Assembly (NCBI GenBank): GCA_963921425.1
Contig: OY992832.1
Coordinates: 22,976,835 to 23,040,834, forward strand
DNA length: 64,000 bases
Origin: Dryas octopetala
Lineage: Eukaryota; Streptophyta; Magnoliopsida; Rosales; Rosaceae
Direction of reading: 5' to 3'
A program made the translations under genes and the position numbers. The notes under the pieces are model-generated. The model did no database searches. It worked only from the letters and a program-made list of their open reading frames with translations, and had not been told where the DNA came from. How positions within the stretch are numbered: position 1 is the stretch's first letter; each line of letters begins with the position of its first letter. This document shows, one piece after another, positions 47,134 through 60,130 of the stretch.

Positions 47134-48681
47134 ATGGCAACAGCAATTAATCGTGTGTATGAAGATGTTGAACCAACAGCAGAGTGGACACGAGAGGAAG
47201 CTTATGACACTCTCATCGTCTACCTACCCGGTTTGTTGCATGCTTATAATTAATTAACTCCCTTTCATCATATTTGTCTATGTTAATTGTTCTTCAAACC
47301 TCTCTATCTCAACTTTTCTTTTAACTGTCCTTCACTTTGTTTTTCTTTATTTCAGTTTTGAATCATATTCCTGTAGTTAATTAACGTTTCTAGTTAAGGC
47401 CAAATGATCATATACAATTTTTTTTCCCTATACTATTATGTTCTTTCACATGCATATGTACTGTTTTTTTTTTTTTGTTGTTGTAAAGTTTGGGGCAGCA
47501 ATGTTCCAAACAAAAGCAGCGAAACTAAATGATTAATACAAACCAAATCGAGATCCTAGCAATTAATTTAACATCAATTTTAATTTTAGTTTGTTTTTAT
47601 CTGAAAAGGGAAATTCAAATTGGAAACTCTCAAACATTGTGACTTTCAAATATTACATAGAGAAATCCACTAGAAATGAATGCATGGGAATTGGGTTTGC
47701 TTTGGCATATATTGATTTTATTATATATTTATTAGTATTGTTTGTACAGGATTTAGAAAGGAGCATCTGAAAATTCAAGTAACCTCATCAAATAAAATAA
47801 GGGTGCTTGGTGAGCGCTCAGTTGGTCATGACAATAAATGGCAGCACTTCCGCAAGGAGTTCCCCATCCCAACAAATTGCGACACCAACGACATCTCCGC
47901 AAAATTTGAGAGCGGCCTTCTTTATGTCAAGCTTCCAAAGACCATTGCTCCACTTGTCGAAGAAGCACCAAAGCGACCACCACCAACTGAAGCCCAAAAG
48001 CCACCAACAACTGAAGCTCAAAAGCCACCAACTACAGAAGCCCAAAAGCCACCAACCACAGAAACCAAAAAGCCACCAACCACAGAAGCCCAAAAGCCAC
48101 AAACCACAGAAGCCCAAAAGCCACAAACTACAGAAGCCCAAAAGCCACTACCCAAAGAAGCCCATAAGCCAACCACAGAAGCCCCAAAGCCCCAAAAGCC
48201 CATGAGTGGTAGTGATCATCAACAAGTGCCTTCATTAGGCCCTATGGATCACAAGCAAAAGCAAACCAATGGGTCAAAAGCTGATGGGCATGCTAAGCAG
48301 ACACCAGAGAAGGAGAAGGCAGCTGAGTCTAGCAATGCTGCTGCTCAGAAAGCATTGGAGAAGGAAAAGAGGGCTACTAATGATCATGAGTTGGCCAAGG
48401 CAAACACTAAAAGTACTGAAGATCATGGTGGGAAAAAGGTTGCTGATTCAATAAAAGGAGCAATTCATGATGGGCAAGAGGATGGGGTTGATAAAAGCTA
48501 TTATAGACCACCCCAAGGTTATAGTTATAGGCCGGTTGTTGATGGGTTGGTTAGGGATCAGCTGAAGCAGCCAAGGAGATTGGTGAACTTGGTCCTGACA
48601 TTTTTATTTTTTCTGGTGCTTGGTTTGTATGTTAAGTATGCAATCAATTCCATAGAGGAATTTAAACGCCAAGAGCTGTAA
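47134..48681 (+). CDS. RTM2: RTM2-like HSP20-domain membrane protein
   Basis: Small-heat-shock-like protein with a C-terminal membrane anchor, of the type represented by Arabidopsis RESTRICTED TEV MOVEMENT 2, a phloem protein that limits long-distance potyvirus movement and is not a typical chaperone. Exon 1 is 47134-47230 and exon 2 is 47750-48681; the junction CCCG|GA restores the Gly of YLPGFRKEHLKIQV. Length is 342 aa. The alpha-crystallin-like domain spans about aa 15-105 (TREEAYDTLIVYLPGF, then WQHFRKEFPIPTNCD, ISAKFESGLLYVKLPK). About nine octapeptide repeats (PPTTEAQK type) follow at about aa 110-180. A charged Lys/Glu/Ala-rich linker comes next. A single transmembrane segment (LVNLVLTFLFFLVLGLYVKY) lies close to the C terminus. 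The HSP20 fold and tail anchor are clear; the antiviral role is inferred from the family. Confidence 0.88.
47976..48196 (+). repeat. 24-bp coding tandem repeat (PPTTEAQK)
   Basis: About nine in-frame copies of a 24-base unit, CCACCAACAACTGAAGCCC followed by AAAAG, encode Pro-Pro-Thr-Thr-Glu-Ala-Gln-Lys with variations (PQTTEAQK, PLPKEAHK). Copy number could easily differ between alleles. Confidence 0.9.
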
Positions 48682-49298
48682 TTAGTGACTTGTGCATACA
48701 AGCCACACCCTATGTGGCACCACAGGCATTATATGCAAATAACATGAATTGAATAAAGGGGATTGGCAATTCAAGGTCATCCCCAGTGTATTGTTAAGGT
48801 TACCTTACTTTTTATTACTGTTAATGTTCAAGCTTAATTCTTTCATTTATAGGTTTTTACTTCTTTTATTTTTTATTGTTTTTGTATACTGATATCAGCA
48901 AATCTCTAGTGGAATGTTCATGGAGGGTTTAATTTGCGACAACTTTAAAACCTTATGGAGTGTCTATATAAATTCCAGAAGTACAGAGTCCCTATATCTA
49001 GGGGTGTTTGTGTTAACCCACACCACAGTCTTGCACCAAAAGTAAACCAGTTCAATAATAATAAGATATAGTACTAGTTTGTCTTAATTATATATAACTT
49101 ATAAGTTCGTCAGACTAATGCAAACGGGATCAGCATGAGAAGCAATTATATATCATAAGTTTAGAGAATTTAAACATAACAATTATCCTAGTTCCTTGTA
49201 GAATGTCTGAAGGTCTAGAGTTGGATATCACGGTGTGAAACTAAGACCTATATATCAAAGGTCATACCTAGTTAAGAAAATGGTAGAAGTACCTCAAG
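48682..49298. other. Intergenic between two convergent genes
   Basis: The 3' ends of the RTM2-like gene (plus) and the dsRNA-binding protein gene (minus) face each other across this stretch. AATAAAG at about 48751 could serve as the polyadenylation signal of the first. Nothing else was recognised. Confidence 0.5.
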
Positions 49299-52150
49299 TT
49301 AATTGCTTGCTTGATTTGGGAACTCCAAGCTGAAAGCTACCCACTTGCCATCACTAACAGGCAGCACCGTTATGGAATTAGGGAATGCAATATCAGGAAA
49401 CTGTGTGTAAACTCTAACTCTGTTGCACAGCAAGTAACTCCTCAATCCTGCACTTTTCGCTACATTTGTATCTGAAACCGAGACAGCAGAAAGATTGGGT
49501 TGTATAAATGCTGGAGAGGAAGGGATTTCTTTGGTTGAAGAGAGTATTGATTCAGAGCATAAGGAAGGCTTTCTGGTTGTGTTCACGTTATCCATGTTGG
49601 CTGATAAATTGCTTGGTGTGCCTGACTCTTGAACTTCATCAATGATCACTGCATGACAAATCAAAATTGTTTGGATAAGACAACTTGAAAAAGTTTTTAA
49701 CTTCATATGAATTGATAGAAAGATTTGAATGTACTAGGTATCAGATGAAGATGTCACCTTTTATTTCTTTAGCACATTCCTCATACTTGGTAGCTGGAGA
49801 TGAAACCAACTGATGTTCATGCATGAGATTCTGGAGTGAATCAACAGTCATTGTCAAGTCAGAGCTTTGAGTGGTTTTGAGAGCACTTTCTATTAGGTCA
49901 TGAGGGGAAGTGAGCTTGGTATTCAGGCTCAATCCACCTGAAAAGAAAGTAACCTTGTCAATGTACCATCATTCATTTTCTGCCATGAAAATGTGCACAA
50001 GTAATGAAGCAAATACATGACTTCAACGTTGGATACAGAGCTTGGCATTGCAACAATGTGTATAGCAGAATAAAGATTACCATGTTTCCCTAAAGGAGGG
50101 CAGTGGATATCAATACATATATATAAACCAGGTGAATAAATCCAAATACTGGCAAGTCAACAAACTAAAGTTTTCTCTGAGTATCGAGTCAAAACCGATC
50201 TGCAATGATTCAGCTACCAGATGAAATTGATCATTTATGTGCATGATGTCTATCAGTCAATGAAACCTAAAACCATTTGACAATGGGTGGAGACATATGA
50301 CACTATATATTGTAACCAAAGGATATGAAATGTAAAGAATATAAAAGACAAAAGTTCATATGCAGAACATGTAAAATCTGTTCTGTTCTTGCTCATGTTA
50401 AATGAAAACTAAAAGAAGCTTCCTTCTGTCAAAAAATTTAAAGCACCGACAGCTATCATCCGAAGAGGGAGAACTAACTTACGCTCTTTTAAAGCAGTGT
50501 AAGCAACCTTTGCAGCATTCAGCTCTGCCTTTTTCTTGGATTTCCCCGCTTCCCCGCAGAATTTCTCTCCTTCTACTTCCACAGTGGAAGAGAAAATTGG
50601 CATGTGAGATGCACCGGATTTCACAGTTGTATAAGCTGGCATGCAAAAGCCTTCTTTCTGAGCTAACTCCTGTAAGAGATTCTTGTACTGACCAGGTTCA
50701 TCCTGTGGAGGGACATAAAGAAATGAATAGTGTATTCTATAAATTTAACATTTCATATTTATAATGTCACGCGCACACAAACACACACAACACCATAAGC
50801 AGAAATTGAGAACAAAATGGTACAGGACTGAACTGCAAGAGGTGGCCCATCATTTTTACTGGAATATAATGAAGAATCAAGATTTTTCGACTGAGCATAG
50901 TTCTGCAGCTGGCTCTTGTATTGATAGCACAAACCTATATGCATGAGTTGAATGTTAGAGATATCCATTGACATGAGTAAATCAATAAGCTAGTGAAGAT
51001 AGTGAGAGGAAATAAGCAGAAATGGAAGGCGAACAGTGCAGAACCATGTTAAAAATGGATTCAAAAAGCTATTGAACTGCGCAGAAAGGAAAGAGAAAAA
51101 AAGTGTTACATAATTTCCCACAGAATTCTGCCTGAGGATCTTGATTTATTTTATCTTATACCTGTTCTAACATGTAGGATACTATGCAACATGTATAGTA
51201 ACATCTCTCATTTTCAGGATAGTCTGCAAACTTGGCAATTGTAGGTGCTCAAAACGTAAAACATTTTTTAGGTTTCCAGAAACATAATCTGGATTTGGCT
51301 TTCCATAGCATGAATAAAACTGCTATGATATATGGTAAAATAAGTATAAACTTGGTAGCAAGAAGATTAGTAATTTTGACACAGTTTGTTGATTAGCCTA
51401 AATTATAGTGTGTAATTTGATTGTTGCTGAAGTTTGGCAAGATGCAACAAAAGTACTGGAACACAAAAAGGAACTAGTGACTAATGAAGAAATCTGAAAG
51501 ATAATTAAAACATATGTAAGGGTAATAATGTCAATAACATTTATTAAAATCTTATAAACCCCACAATTTTATCTTATAAATCTCATACTTTAATCTTTCT
51601 CCTTGCTGATAGTGAGTAATACAATACAACATGAACATTGATAACCATGCAACTTTTTTTTTTGATTGAAATAACTATGCAACTTAATATTTTCCCGATT
51701 ATATAATACAAGGAAATCAGAAAATGACGTTCTTAGTATAAGAAAGCATCTAATTACCCCTTAGTCTTTTAGCAAGCAAAACATGAATCTTTGACATGAA
51801 GACCTTTTATTCGACAGATGGATGCATATGGTTCCTCAAAATCTCTTTCAATTATTAAGAAATATTTTTATGAATTCCCATTCAACTTCCAAATTAGATA
51901 GAAAATAAATTAAATATATACCAGAAGAAGAAGACGGTGGAGAGGTGAAGTGAAGGAAAGCGAGCATGGCAGCCTGGTTTTGGGCTTCTTTGGAAGATTT
52001 GCAAGAAATAGGTGAGTCGAAGCAGAACCCATTGACTGATACAGAGGCCTTGAAGCGAGGGCTGTGTTCGGGTCCGTCTTTCATGGCGGTGTACCTTGGC
52101 AACCCCCATTTCTTCTCATGGCACAACTCCTGCAGCTTTGTCTTGTACAT
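49299..52150 (-). CDS. Double-stranded RNA-binding protein (DRB family)
   Basis: Plant DRB proteins assist Dicer-like enzymes in small-RNA production. Proposed exons: 52150-51922, 50934-50834, 50702-50483, 49937-49758, 49648-49299; phases join to give 359 aa. dsRBD1 is complete (YKTKLQELCHEKKWGLPRY to SSKEAQNQAAMLAFLHF). A second dsRBD starts (YKSQLQNYAQSKNLDSSLYS, then SKNDGPPLA) but its second half is missing. A further complete dsRBD follows (YKNLLQELAQKEGFCMPAYT to KSKKKAELNAAKVAYTALKE), close in style to the second dsRBD of Arabidopsis DRB4. The C-terminal part is Ser/Asn-rich and ends with a conserved-looking RVRVYTQFPDIAFPNSITVL and DGKWVAFSLEF region. The end of exon 2 is uncertain: I used the only GT (GTTCAG) that keeps the frame. 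The exact DRB number is not assigned. Confidence 0.85.
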
Positions 52151-52620
52151 TCTTTTCTTTCTTGTTTTGTTTTCTCTCTGAAAATAAGAAATTACAACAC
52201 GAAACCACGACCACGACCAACACAATGAGAGGCCTCTGTCTTTTGGTTTCGTTTTCTAAAGACCACAAATGCAATGCTTCCCTTCCCGCGTGTTTTTCGT
52301 GTTGGTATGGTCTCATATATTGTCGATGATTTAATGATTGCTTTGCTTTGTAGGCCCTAATTTTTGCTGCGTCCACGGTCTTTGGACTGGGATTTGCCAA
52401 TCAGGTGAGTTCATTTGGCGTGGAGACAGTAAAAATAAGGTTTCGACTTCGGAGTATACTTGGGAGTTCAGTACACATTGTCTCCGCATGTTAAAATCAT
52501 CGGCATTTTCTTTGAACAGGAAGGGGAGTGTTGATTTACTTTTTATTTCCATGTCATTCAAAAAACAAAAAACAAAAATAAAACATTTTATTGGAGGGTT
52601 ATGGGATTGCATTTAAATTA

Positions 52621-53140
52621 GGGGAAAAAAAAAAAAAAACGATGTTGGTCCCAATGTTTTAACCCGAAAACAAATATGGTACTTGTGTTTTTATGTTGTT
52701 TGTAATTTTAGGACAATTTTAATAAAACTCAAATTTTCAATTTGGGGATAAATTATCCATTTGTTTTTGAGAAAAATTTTGTTGGCAGATTGAAAGATCA
52801 TCTTATGAGTTTTCTAAAATTAATTTCAATTTTCACTTTTGTATTTATTTGCTAAAGAGATTGAGACTCACAAAATTTTTAAGGTTTAAACATTAAGTTT
52901 TGGATTTCTTTAATTTTTTTTTTAAATCAAATTGAATGTTATATGCATGATTTTTTGTCATTTTTTAGTAAAACTTGTAAGTTTAAATAAGTTATTAGTT
53001 TCGATTTGAGTAATGTTGGGTGCAATATGTCCTAAAATTGTAAATCATATAAAACACAAAGACTAAATATAGAGTTTTAAAACCACAATAACCAAATATG
53101 TATTCGGATAAAACACAAGAACCAAAAACATTTTTTTCCC
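52621..53140. mobile_element. 520-bp MULE-type MITE, 9-bp TSD
   Basis: The left end reads GGGGAAAAAAA, then GATGTTGGTCCCAATGTTTT, then AACCCGAAAACAAATATGGT. The right end reversed is GGGAAAAAAATGTTTTTGGT, then TCTTGTGTTTTATCCGAATAC. Perfect 9-bp duplications TTTAAATTA lie at 52612-52620 and 53141-53149. There is no coding sequence. It lies about 470 bases upstream of the dsRNA-binding protein start codon. Confidence 0.85.
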
Positions 53141-53497
53141 TTTAAATTACATGTCTTGGACAAACTCAAACAATTTTCAATAAACAAACACTCAAATAAT
53201 ATACATTTTTAATTGTTTTAGGTTCTAATAAGATTCAATAAAAAGCTCAAAGCCTCAAACAAACACTCAAATAATATACGTAAACCCTAAGCTGCACAAG
53301 AACTCGAAGTCTACAAGCGAGTCTTAACCTACTAACTCCATCTAATCTAGTTTTTACTTTTCTAACATTTCAATTGTAAGCTTTACAATTTATTTATTTT
53401 TAATCCTTTTGAGATGTGAAAGGTCCAAACTACCCTTCATATAAATACACCTACCAAATGCCCAAATATGTAGTCTTCTTTTTGGATTTCACTTTCA

Positions 53498-53499
<2 letters not shown>

Positions 53500-53554
<55 letters not shown>
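53500..53554. repeat. CT then CA microsatellite
   Basis: About 18 CT units pass directly into about 9 CA units. It lies in the intergenic DNA just before the split MITE. Confidence 0.9.
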
Positions 53555-53555
<1 letters not shown>

Positions 53556-55839
53556 CACCCTACACCTTGATCCATTCCCCTATGGTTGACTATCATCATT
53601 AGGAAAATGCTAGGGTTACCATCTAAGTATATCATCTCTCCAGTAGAGGTAGATCTCATCAAGTGGAACCCACTCAAGTGGAACGTACCTCTATTAGAGA
53701 GATGCACTAGAACACAAAAGGGCTTTTATAGCACTCAAAAAACGCTATAAAAGCCCTTTTATAGCGTTATTGAAAACGCTATGTCAGCTGACGTTATAAT
53801 AGACCCAAGACTTATTATAGCGTTTTTAGAACGCTATAAAAAAATTCCTTTCTATAGCGTTTTTGAAACGCTATAAAAAATCTATATAATAGCGTTTTTA
53901 AAATGCTATAGAAAGATATGCAATAGCATTTTTAAAATGCTATTTTTGTGGTATTTAATAGCGTTTTAAAAATGCTAGAATATGTAACGATCTTTCGTAG
54001 CATTTTAAAGAAGCTATAATAATTATTACTATAGAATTTTAAAATGCTATCTTTAATTTTTGCAAATATATAATAATTATTGATTACATATTTTGGTGCC
54101 TCCGAAATTATTTTTTTTAGGCTTTTTAGATTGCTACTAGAAATTTTTTATATATAGCATTAAGTATGAAACTTATGTGCTATCAAGTATATATATAAAT
54201 TAAAAGAAACAATTGGAACTAAAACACATCATTAAATATATTGGTCCTGAAATACAATATATATAAGTTACTTCAAATACCAATGTTAAGGCTGCATAAG
54301 CATAATAGTTTCACAACTGCCATAGTTTCAAATTGGCCTTTAAAAAACACTAATATGTAGGTCCTATAGTAACAAAAACAAGCCTAACTTGTTAACTCTC
54401 TTCAAAATAAAGCATCCAATAGCCAAGAGACTACAAACTGCCAAAACGCAAACATCCAATTATATCCAAGTGCCTCCAAACTGCCAAAAAGAATAGTCAA
54501 CAATAGGTTTCATTAGTGCCCCCAATCTACTAAAGGTTGTAGTGCTAATAAGGAAGGACTACCTTTATAATGTACCAAATAAAAACATGTATATATGTGA
54601 CCCTCTTAAAGACCAACGAATTTGTGATGTATCAAATGGTATAAGAAAAAAAGAAAACTGAAAACAAATCCTATATATGCCAATGAATGTCCACTCACTC
54701 AGAAGTTTATATATTCACATTAATATACTACTACTATGAAAACAAAGCAATCAAAAGTTTGGATTAATATTGAATTAACCAATTCCAACACAAAACCACA
54801 ACTAAAAATGAAAAAAAAACTTCAAATTAGCTTTTCACAGATTGATCTAAGTTTTCAGAGTTACTAATAAATTAAAACTCAAAGTCTACTTTTCCTATAT
54901 CACAAACCAAAGAACATTTTAAGGTACTTTTTTATAAACCTCGATCTATACAAAATGCGCTGCTAAAGTACATTTTAAGGTCTCATATGCTTAGATGATA
55001 TGTTATATGAACAAAATGATGAGTTTGACAATTAGCACTTAATACAGTATCTTCTAGCTCCAAACCTTAACTTCATTCTGCCAAACATATAAAAAACAAA
55101 AAAAAAACTGAACTTCCATGTCCCAATTCTTAATATTTTTTTATCTTAGTTTTATGCTTCAATACCCCGCTTCATCTTCCCACCTATATCAAGTCCACCA
55201 CAATATCAATCATATAGCTGTTTCTTTTGATTCAGATTTCTTTTCATAGTTAAAAAGAATAATAAAAATTTAACCAAAGAACCACAAACGGAAAGTAAAT
55301 AACAAAATAAATTAATACATGTATTAGAGGCAAATAGCACTTCACAACACCAAGCCTACATGCAGAACTCAAAGAACAGAAAACTATACAATTCACAAAG
55401 CTTGTCACTACATATATATTATCCGTTTAGAACTCACCAAGCAACAACAAAAATAATAAAAAATGAGTAACTTTTGACTTCTCTATAAAACAAAGACAAA
55501 AAAGAGATGTATATGATTCTTAAAGCAGAGAAGAACTGCTTAATGTAATGGGGAAATTATTTATATATGATCTTAAATAACTGACTAAAAGCCTTTTTCT
55601 CCTTTAATCAATATTATAACCATAAATACCTTGTGTCTTGTTTCCTATGAACTACAACAACATATGCTTTGAACAATGATGGGTCACCTCATTGATTTAT
55701 AACATAGAGCCATCAAGTGGAAAGCAAAGAAAATAGTGGAATAAACACTTATAATTAGATTGCATGTCAGAAAACAAATATTATTTGCATATTCACCAAA
55801 CTATAGGAATTAATTGTCATATAAAATAAAAGAAAAACT

Positions 55840-58800
55840 AACCTCATCTGCACTAAAACTACCAGCACTTCACAACCTCTCAAAGACTTCACCAGGAGAT
55901 TTGACATATTCTTGTTTTTCTTTTGAACAACATCAATAGCTAAATGAATGAAATATTTGGCAATACCTATGGGAAAAAATAATGTGTCAAGCGTTCTATT
56001 GATCATATTCAACACAAGACTGCCGTATCTCAAATTCTCATAAACCAAAGACAATAGATATAAATCCCTATGTGCATGCAAGATTATTTGACATAAAAGA
56101 ATGGTAATTACTAGTTAGAACCAAAACAAATAAAAAATACGTATGCTAACCAATAAAAATTGATGTACATGCATCAAGTTTATTTGTATAAAAGGTTTGA
56201 GTGCTACTTGAATGATTAATCAAGGGTAGAACATATATCTACATAATCTCAAGGGTGGAATTCTTTCTTATCTTCCTGTTTAAAGAAATGGGAAAGAGCA
56301 TATGAAAGCAGAGACCTCAAATAAGGATAAGTTGGGAAGGTATCTATTCATCTTTGGAAAGAATTTATGTGCAGGACTTCTGATATGTATAGTAGCCTTT
56401 CTTTCAACATTTTGCCTTTTTCTTTCTTTTTGGACGTACAAACAAAAAACTTGCCTTAGGGAAACTAATGCAAAAAAATTATGCTAACCAATTTCTAGAA
56501 GGTAGTTAAAGAAGAGAATCAAATAACGTACCTCTCCAAGCTTCCTTTATGGCTTTCTCTGACCACTCCAACCAGTCAATTGATAAGGGATTCTGCAAAT
56601 CCTCAAGTTAAGAACAAAAATGCTAACCTATAACAATATCCACAAAAGCATGTATTTTACATCACCTGAGTGTAGTATGTTTGATATTTATTACTTAAAC
56701 TTGGTCTTTCTGTAGCTCAAAAAAATAAAACTTTTGCTTTTGGCCCTATTTCACTTCAACTTAAAAAAAGGGGAATAGTTTACAGATTCTACAAATACAA
56801 ACCCACCTTGACATCCTAGATTGAAAGACATCTATGTACAAGGATACACTTCTATTTCTAAAATGACAATGCTTCCTAAAGTTTGTCATCTGAATAAGAT
56901 TCCACATAGGTGATTACATTTCAGAAGCCTATAAATATACAGTTTTGCCCCAAAATCGTGAATTGAAACAATAATCACAAGAAAAGTCACCTTATGTATC
57001 AGCTTCCGAGCAAGATCTGCGAAAAATAATAAAATTAATACTGAATGTTAGCATATTATAGAGTAATAAGAGATAAACAATCATAAAAAAAAACAAATAG
57101 AAAAAAAAACCCAAAATAGAAAAGGAGGGTAGTATTTAGGACCCAAGTGAGGATAGCGTGTTTTCAGGTTCTAGTATTTAGAAGAGTCTTTAAAATAACA
57201 GTCCAAGTTTCACAAAACCAAAATTAGTGTTAAAAATTAGGTTAAAAATTCATTTTCACATGCCCCTCCCCCAAATGAGAACCAAAACCAGTGTTGAGAT
57301 AATCACAGTATGCATCACCTTTTCCATTTTTTATTCTTATATATAGAGAAAATGAAAATAATTATCACATCTGTAAATCCACTCAAATGTAGATAATCAA
57401 GATACACTTCAACCAGTGACAAAGTAGCTACTTAGACAGGTAGCAAAGTAAAGAACAAATTAAAAAATTCTTCCTCTCTATTTACCCATTTCTCAGAGTA
57501 TATATCTCCATATTTTGAAAATTTGACCATTTGAGCAAATAACTATAAGTATACATTACCTTATTACTAGCAAAAATTAACTCATTCTCTGATCTAAACT
57601 GTGTCAAGGCATTCACACACTATGATTATCTGCATTCCAAATAAAATTAAAAGAGAGTTTAAGTTAGTACAACCATGGACCTGCAATACTATAAGTTTCA
57701 CCTTTATAGAAAATAAGAATTAATCTTAGATTAAGCAAACGAGAAACAAAACTTACAATCAAGTTACATATACGTGCAGAGCTGTTCCAAACCACCAATA
57801 AGTCAAGCTTAGGGGGTTTCTTATTAAATCAATGCAGCGCAAAACTGCTGTATAACCTACTAGGTAAATTTTAAATAAATAAGGGAAGCTTTGTTCGTCC
57901 AAAGAATACCAACCTTACCTTTTTTTGATAAGAGCTTGTACTCTTGATGACTTCTAAGCGGGAAAAACAAGCTTACCACAAAAGAGCATATTTGCTTCCA
58001 CATTTCTTTTAAGGTCTCATCATTATGTTACAAGTTCGCCAAACTTGGATAGCAGTACATTTTCCTTGGTAATTATTACCCATCAAAATGATTAGTTACA
58101 TTACTTACATACATACACTTAACACAAATAGGGTATCTACAGTGTCATACAAAAACAACCAATCCCATGAATTATGATTCTATACCTTCGTTTAAATCCT
58201 ACATCCATGATCAAACCAAGCTTCCAATTGAAATGGTTTAGGCAATTAATTAGTTTTGTTGTCTCAGGTTCCAAGTAATTATAAGACTCAATTTTTCATA
58301 TACAAGTATGAAATTTATAGATAGAACATCAAGGGGACTACACCTAAGTACACAAACAAATATTTAATTATGAACTACAACCTAGAAACTGTAACAAATA
58401 TTTAATGTTTTTGATTTGAACACTACACCCCATGCATAGTGTTCAAATAAAAAACATTAAATATCAAAAGCCAAAATACTTTATAACTACAACCTAGAAA
58501 CTGTACTGCAATACCTGCTTTGGCTTCTAATTTCTGCTTCTTTTGTAGACAAAATGACATTGAAGCTAATGAAAACTGCAAAGAAAATCAAAGAAAGCCA
58601 AATAAAAACAGGCAAATCAATGGCTTAATTGAAGAACACCCATAACCTCTTATTTAATTTCTGAAAATAGATTAACCAAAAATAGAAGTAAAGAACAAAA
58701 TCATGCTTTCAAGAATTTGGAACCCCACAATTGAGTTTAGTTTTTCAATTGTGAAAATGAAATCACTAACAAAAAATAAATAAACTGAATTTTCTTTTCC

Positions 58801-59210
58801 AGTCCCTAAACTCTTAGCATCCAAAGACAACCAAACTAATTTTCTTAGCAATCAAATACCATAAAACAGAGCAAGCATCGAGACACCAATCGCTTCAATT
58901 GGAACAAAATTCATCGCAGAAACGAAAATTGAAACCCTAAACTTCCAAGAGAGGTAACGGAATTCAAAGAAGAAAGCCAAGCTAGAACCCTAAAATCGAC
59001 ACCAAATGCAATGCAAGAAAGATATATCTGAGAGAAAACCTAACAAAGAAGAAGCACTAAGCAAATGAATTGAAGAAATTCAACCACAATGAAAAACACA
59101 GAGAAGTTAGAAGAGGGATAGATAGGGAACGAACGTAAAGGGGCATATGCGAGAGTGGAGTCGAACCAGAGCTCGGCCTTGTGCTTGTCCTCGTCGCTCT
59201 CGTCCTTCAT
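55840..59210 (-). pseudogene. Exon-like fragments of an unidentified gene inside the CACTA element
   Basis: Several minus-strand pieces look like exons with splice-like borders. One starts with an ATG at 59210 and encodes MKDESDEDKHKAELWFDSTL, then AYAPL, before a GT. One near 57018-56993 encodes DLARKLIHK between CAG and GTGACT. One near 56593-56533 encodes NPLSIDWLEWSEKAIKEAWR between TTTGCAG and GTACGT. One near 55970-55842 lies between ATAG and GTTAGT. They may be one captured host gene. I do not recognise the protein, and intact coding across all pieces is not shown. Confidence 0.45.
58397..58467. repeat. Small hairpin flanked by duplicated phrase
   Basis: AAATATTTAATGTTTTTGATTTGAACACTA (split here by the reader at TTTTTG) pairs with TAGTGTTCAAATAAAAAACATTAAATAT around a GCATG-like centre. 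The phrase AACTACAACCTAGAAACTGTA occurs on both sides (near 58373 and 58484). It lies within the CACTA interior. Confidence 0.7.
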
Positions 59211-60130
59211 GGAACATGAAAATTTAGAGAGAAAAAAACATATGAATAAATTTTATGCTGCCCATAGTTCAAGCACATGAAAAATTGATTCTTCCCCACA
59301 CAATTTTCCCCAAAACCCACTAACCCTAAAATCAAAATTGTAGAAAATCATGAGAAGAGACTTACCTATGGACATGACAGAGAGTGGGTAAGGGAGACTG
59401 AGTGAGCGAGCGAAAGTGAGCGTTTCTCAGCCAAGTGCTCGATCGGAAGATAAATTAGAGGAAGATGAGAGAGAGAGAGACAGAGAGAGCAAAAGCTAAA
59501 ACTATCCCAGATCAAGTGGGAGGGAAATAAACCGCGTAAACAAAATGTTGGGTTTCTGAACAGACGCCTAAAGATTGTGGGCCTTAAAATAGTTTACAGC
59601 ATTTTTAATTAAAGTGCTATAATTTTATTACTTATAATAGCAGTTTGAAAAAAATGCTATACTAAAGTGCTATAATATGTACTTTTTGTTCTAGTGATGG
59701 TACACTTAGATGGTACCCCTAGCATTACCCTCATCATTATTGTTATTATTGTTGTTGTAGTTTGAGAATTAAATCCAAATTCTCACTGTCACGACAAGTA
59801 TTAATTCGATAAAAGAAAATAAACTAAGCTAATATAAAAGATAAACAAGAGAATAATCACACACAAAACCAACCAAGATTTGACGAAATAATCTATGTTC
59901 TTCTTGATCTATGAGAATAAATAGTACAAGATATTGGACTAAATCACATAACTCAATCCCCATAACTCTTGTATGTACACCCTCTCTCAAAGTGTTTCCT
60001 AAGAACCGTCGCTCTCTCACCCAAGATGAATGCCATGCTCTCTTGATGCAGCTCTTACTAATCTAAAGGTTGTTGGCCAACCTTCTTATCAACCTAGTCC
60101 AAGTTATTGTCCACCACATTCTTATGACAA

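Larger units (their letters stand above)
53705..59696. mobile_element. CACTA element, 6.0 kb, 3-bp TSD
   Basis: The ends are CACTAGAACACAAAAGGGC and (reversed) CACTAGAACAAAAAGTACA, with the duplication ATG on both sides (53702-53704 and 59697-59699). The left 300 bases are packed with AGCGTTTTNNAAACGCTAT-type motifs in both orientations, and a few occur at the right end. No recognisable CACTA transposase was found. The interior is AT-rich, with several exon-like fragments on the minus strand. Confidence 0.92.
53602..59730. mobile_element. MULE-type MITE split by a CACTA insertion
   Basis: The left end reads GGAAAATGCTAGGGTTACCA and continues TCTAAGT. The right end reversed reads GGGTAATGCTAGGGGTACCA and continues TCTAAGT. 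Perfect 9-bp duplications TCATCATTA lie at 53593-53601 and 59731-59739. Without the CACTA element the MITE would be only about 134 bp. Confidence 0.88.
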
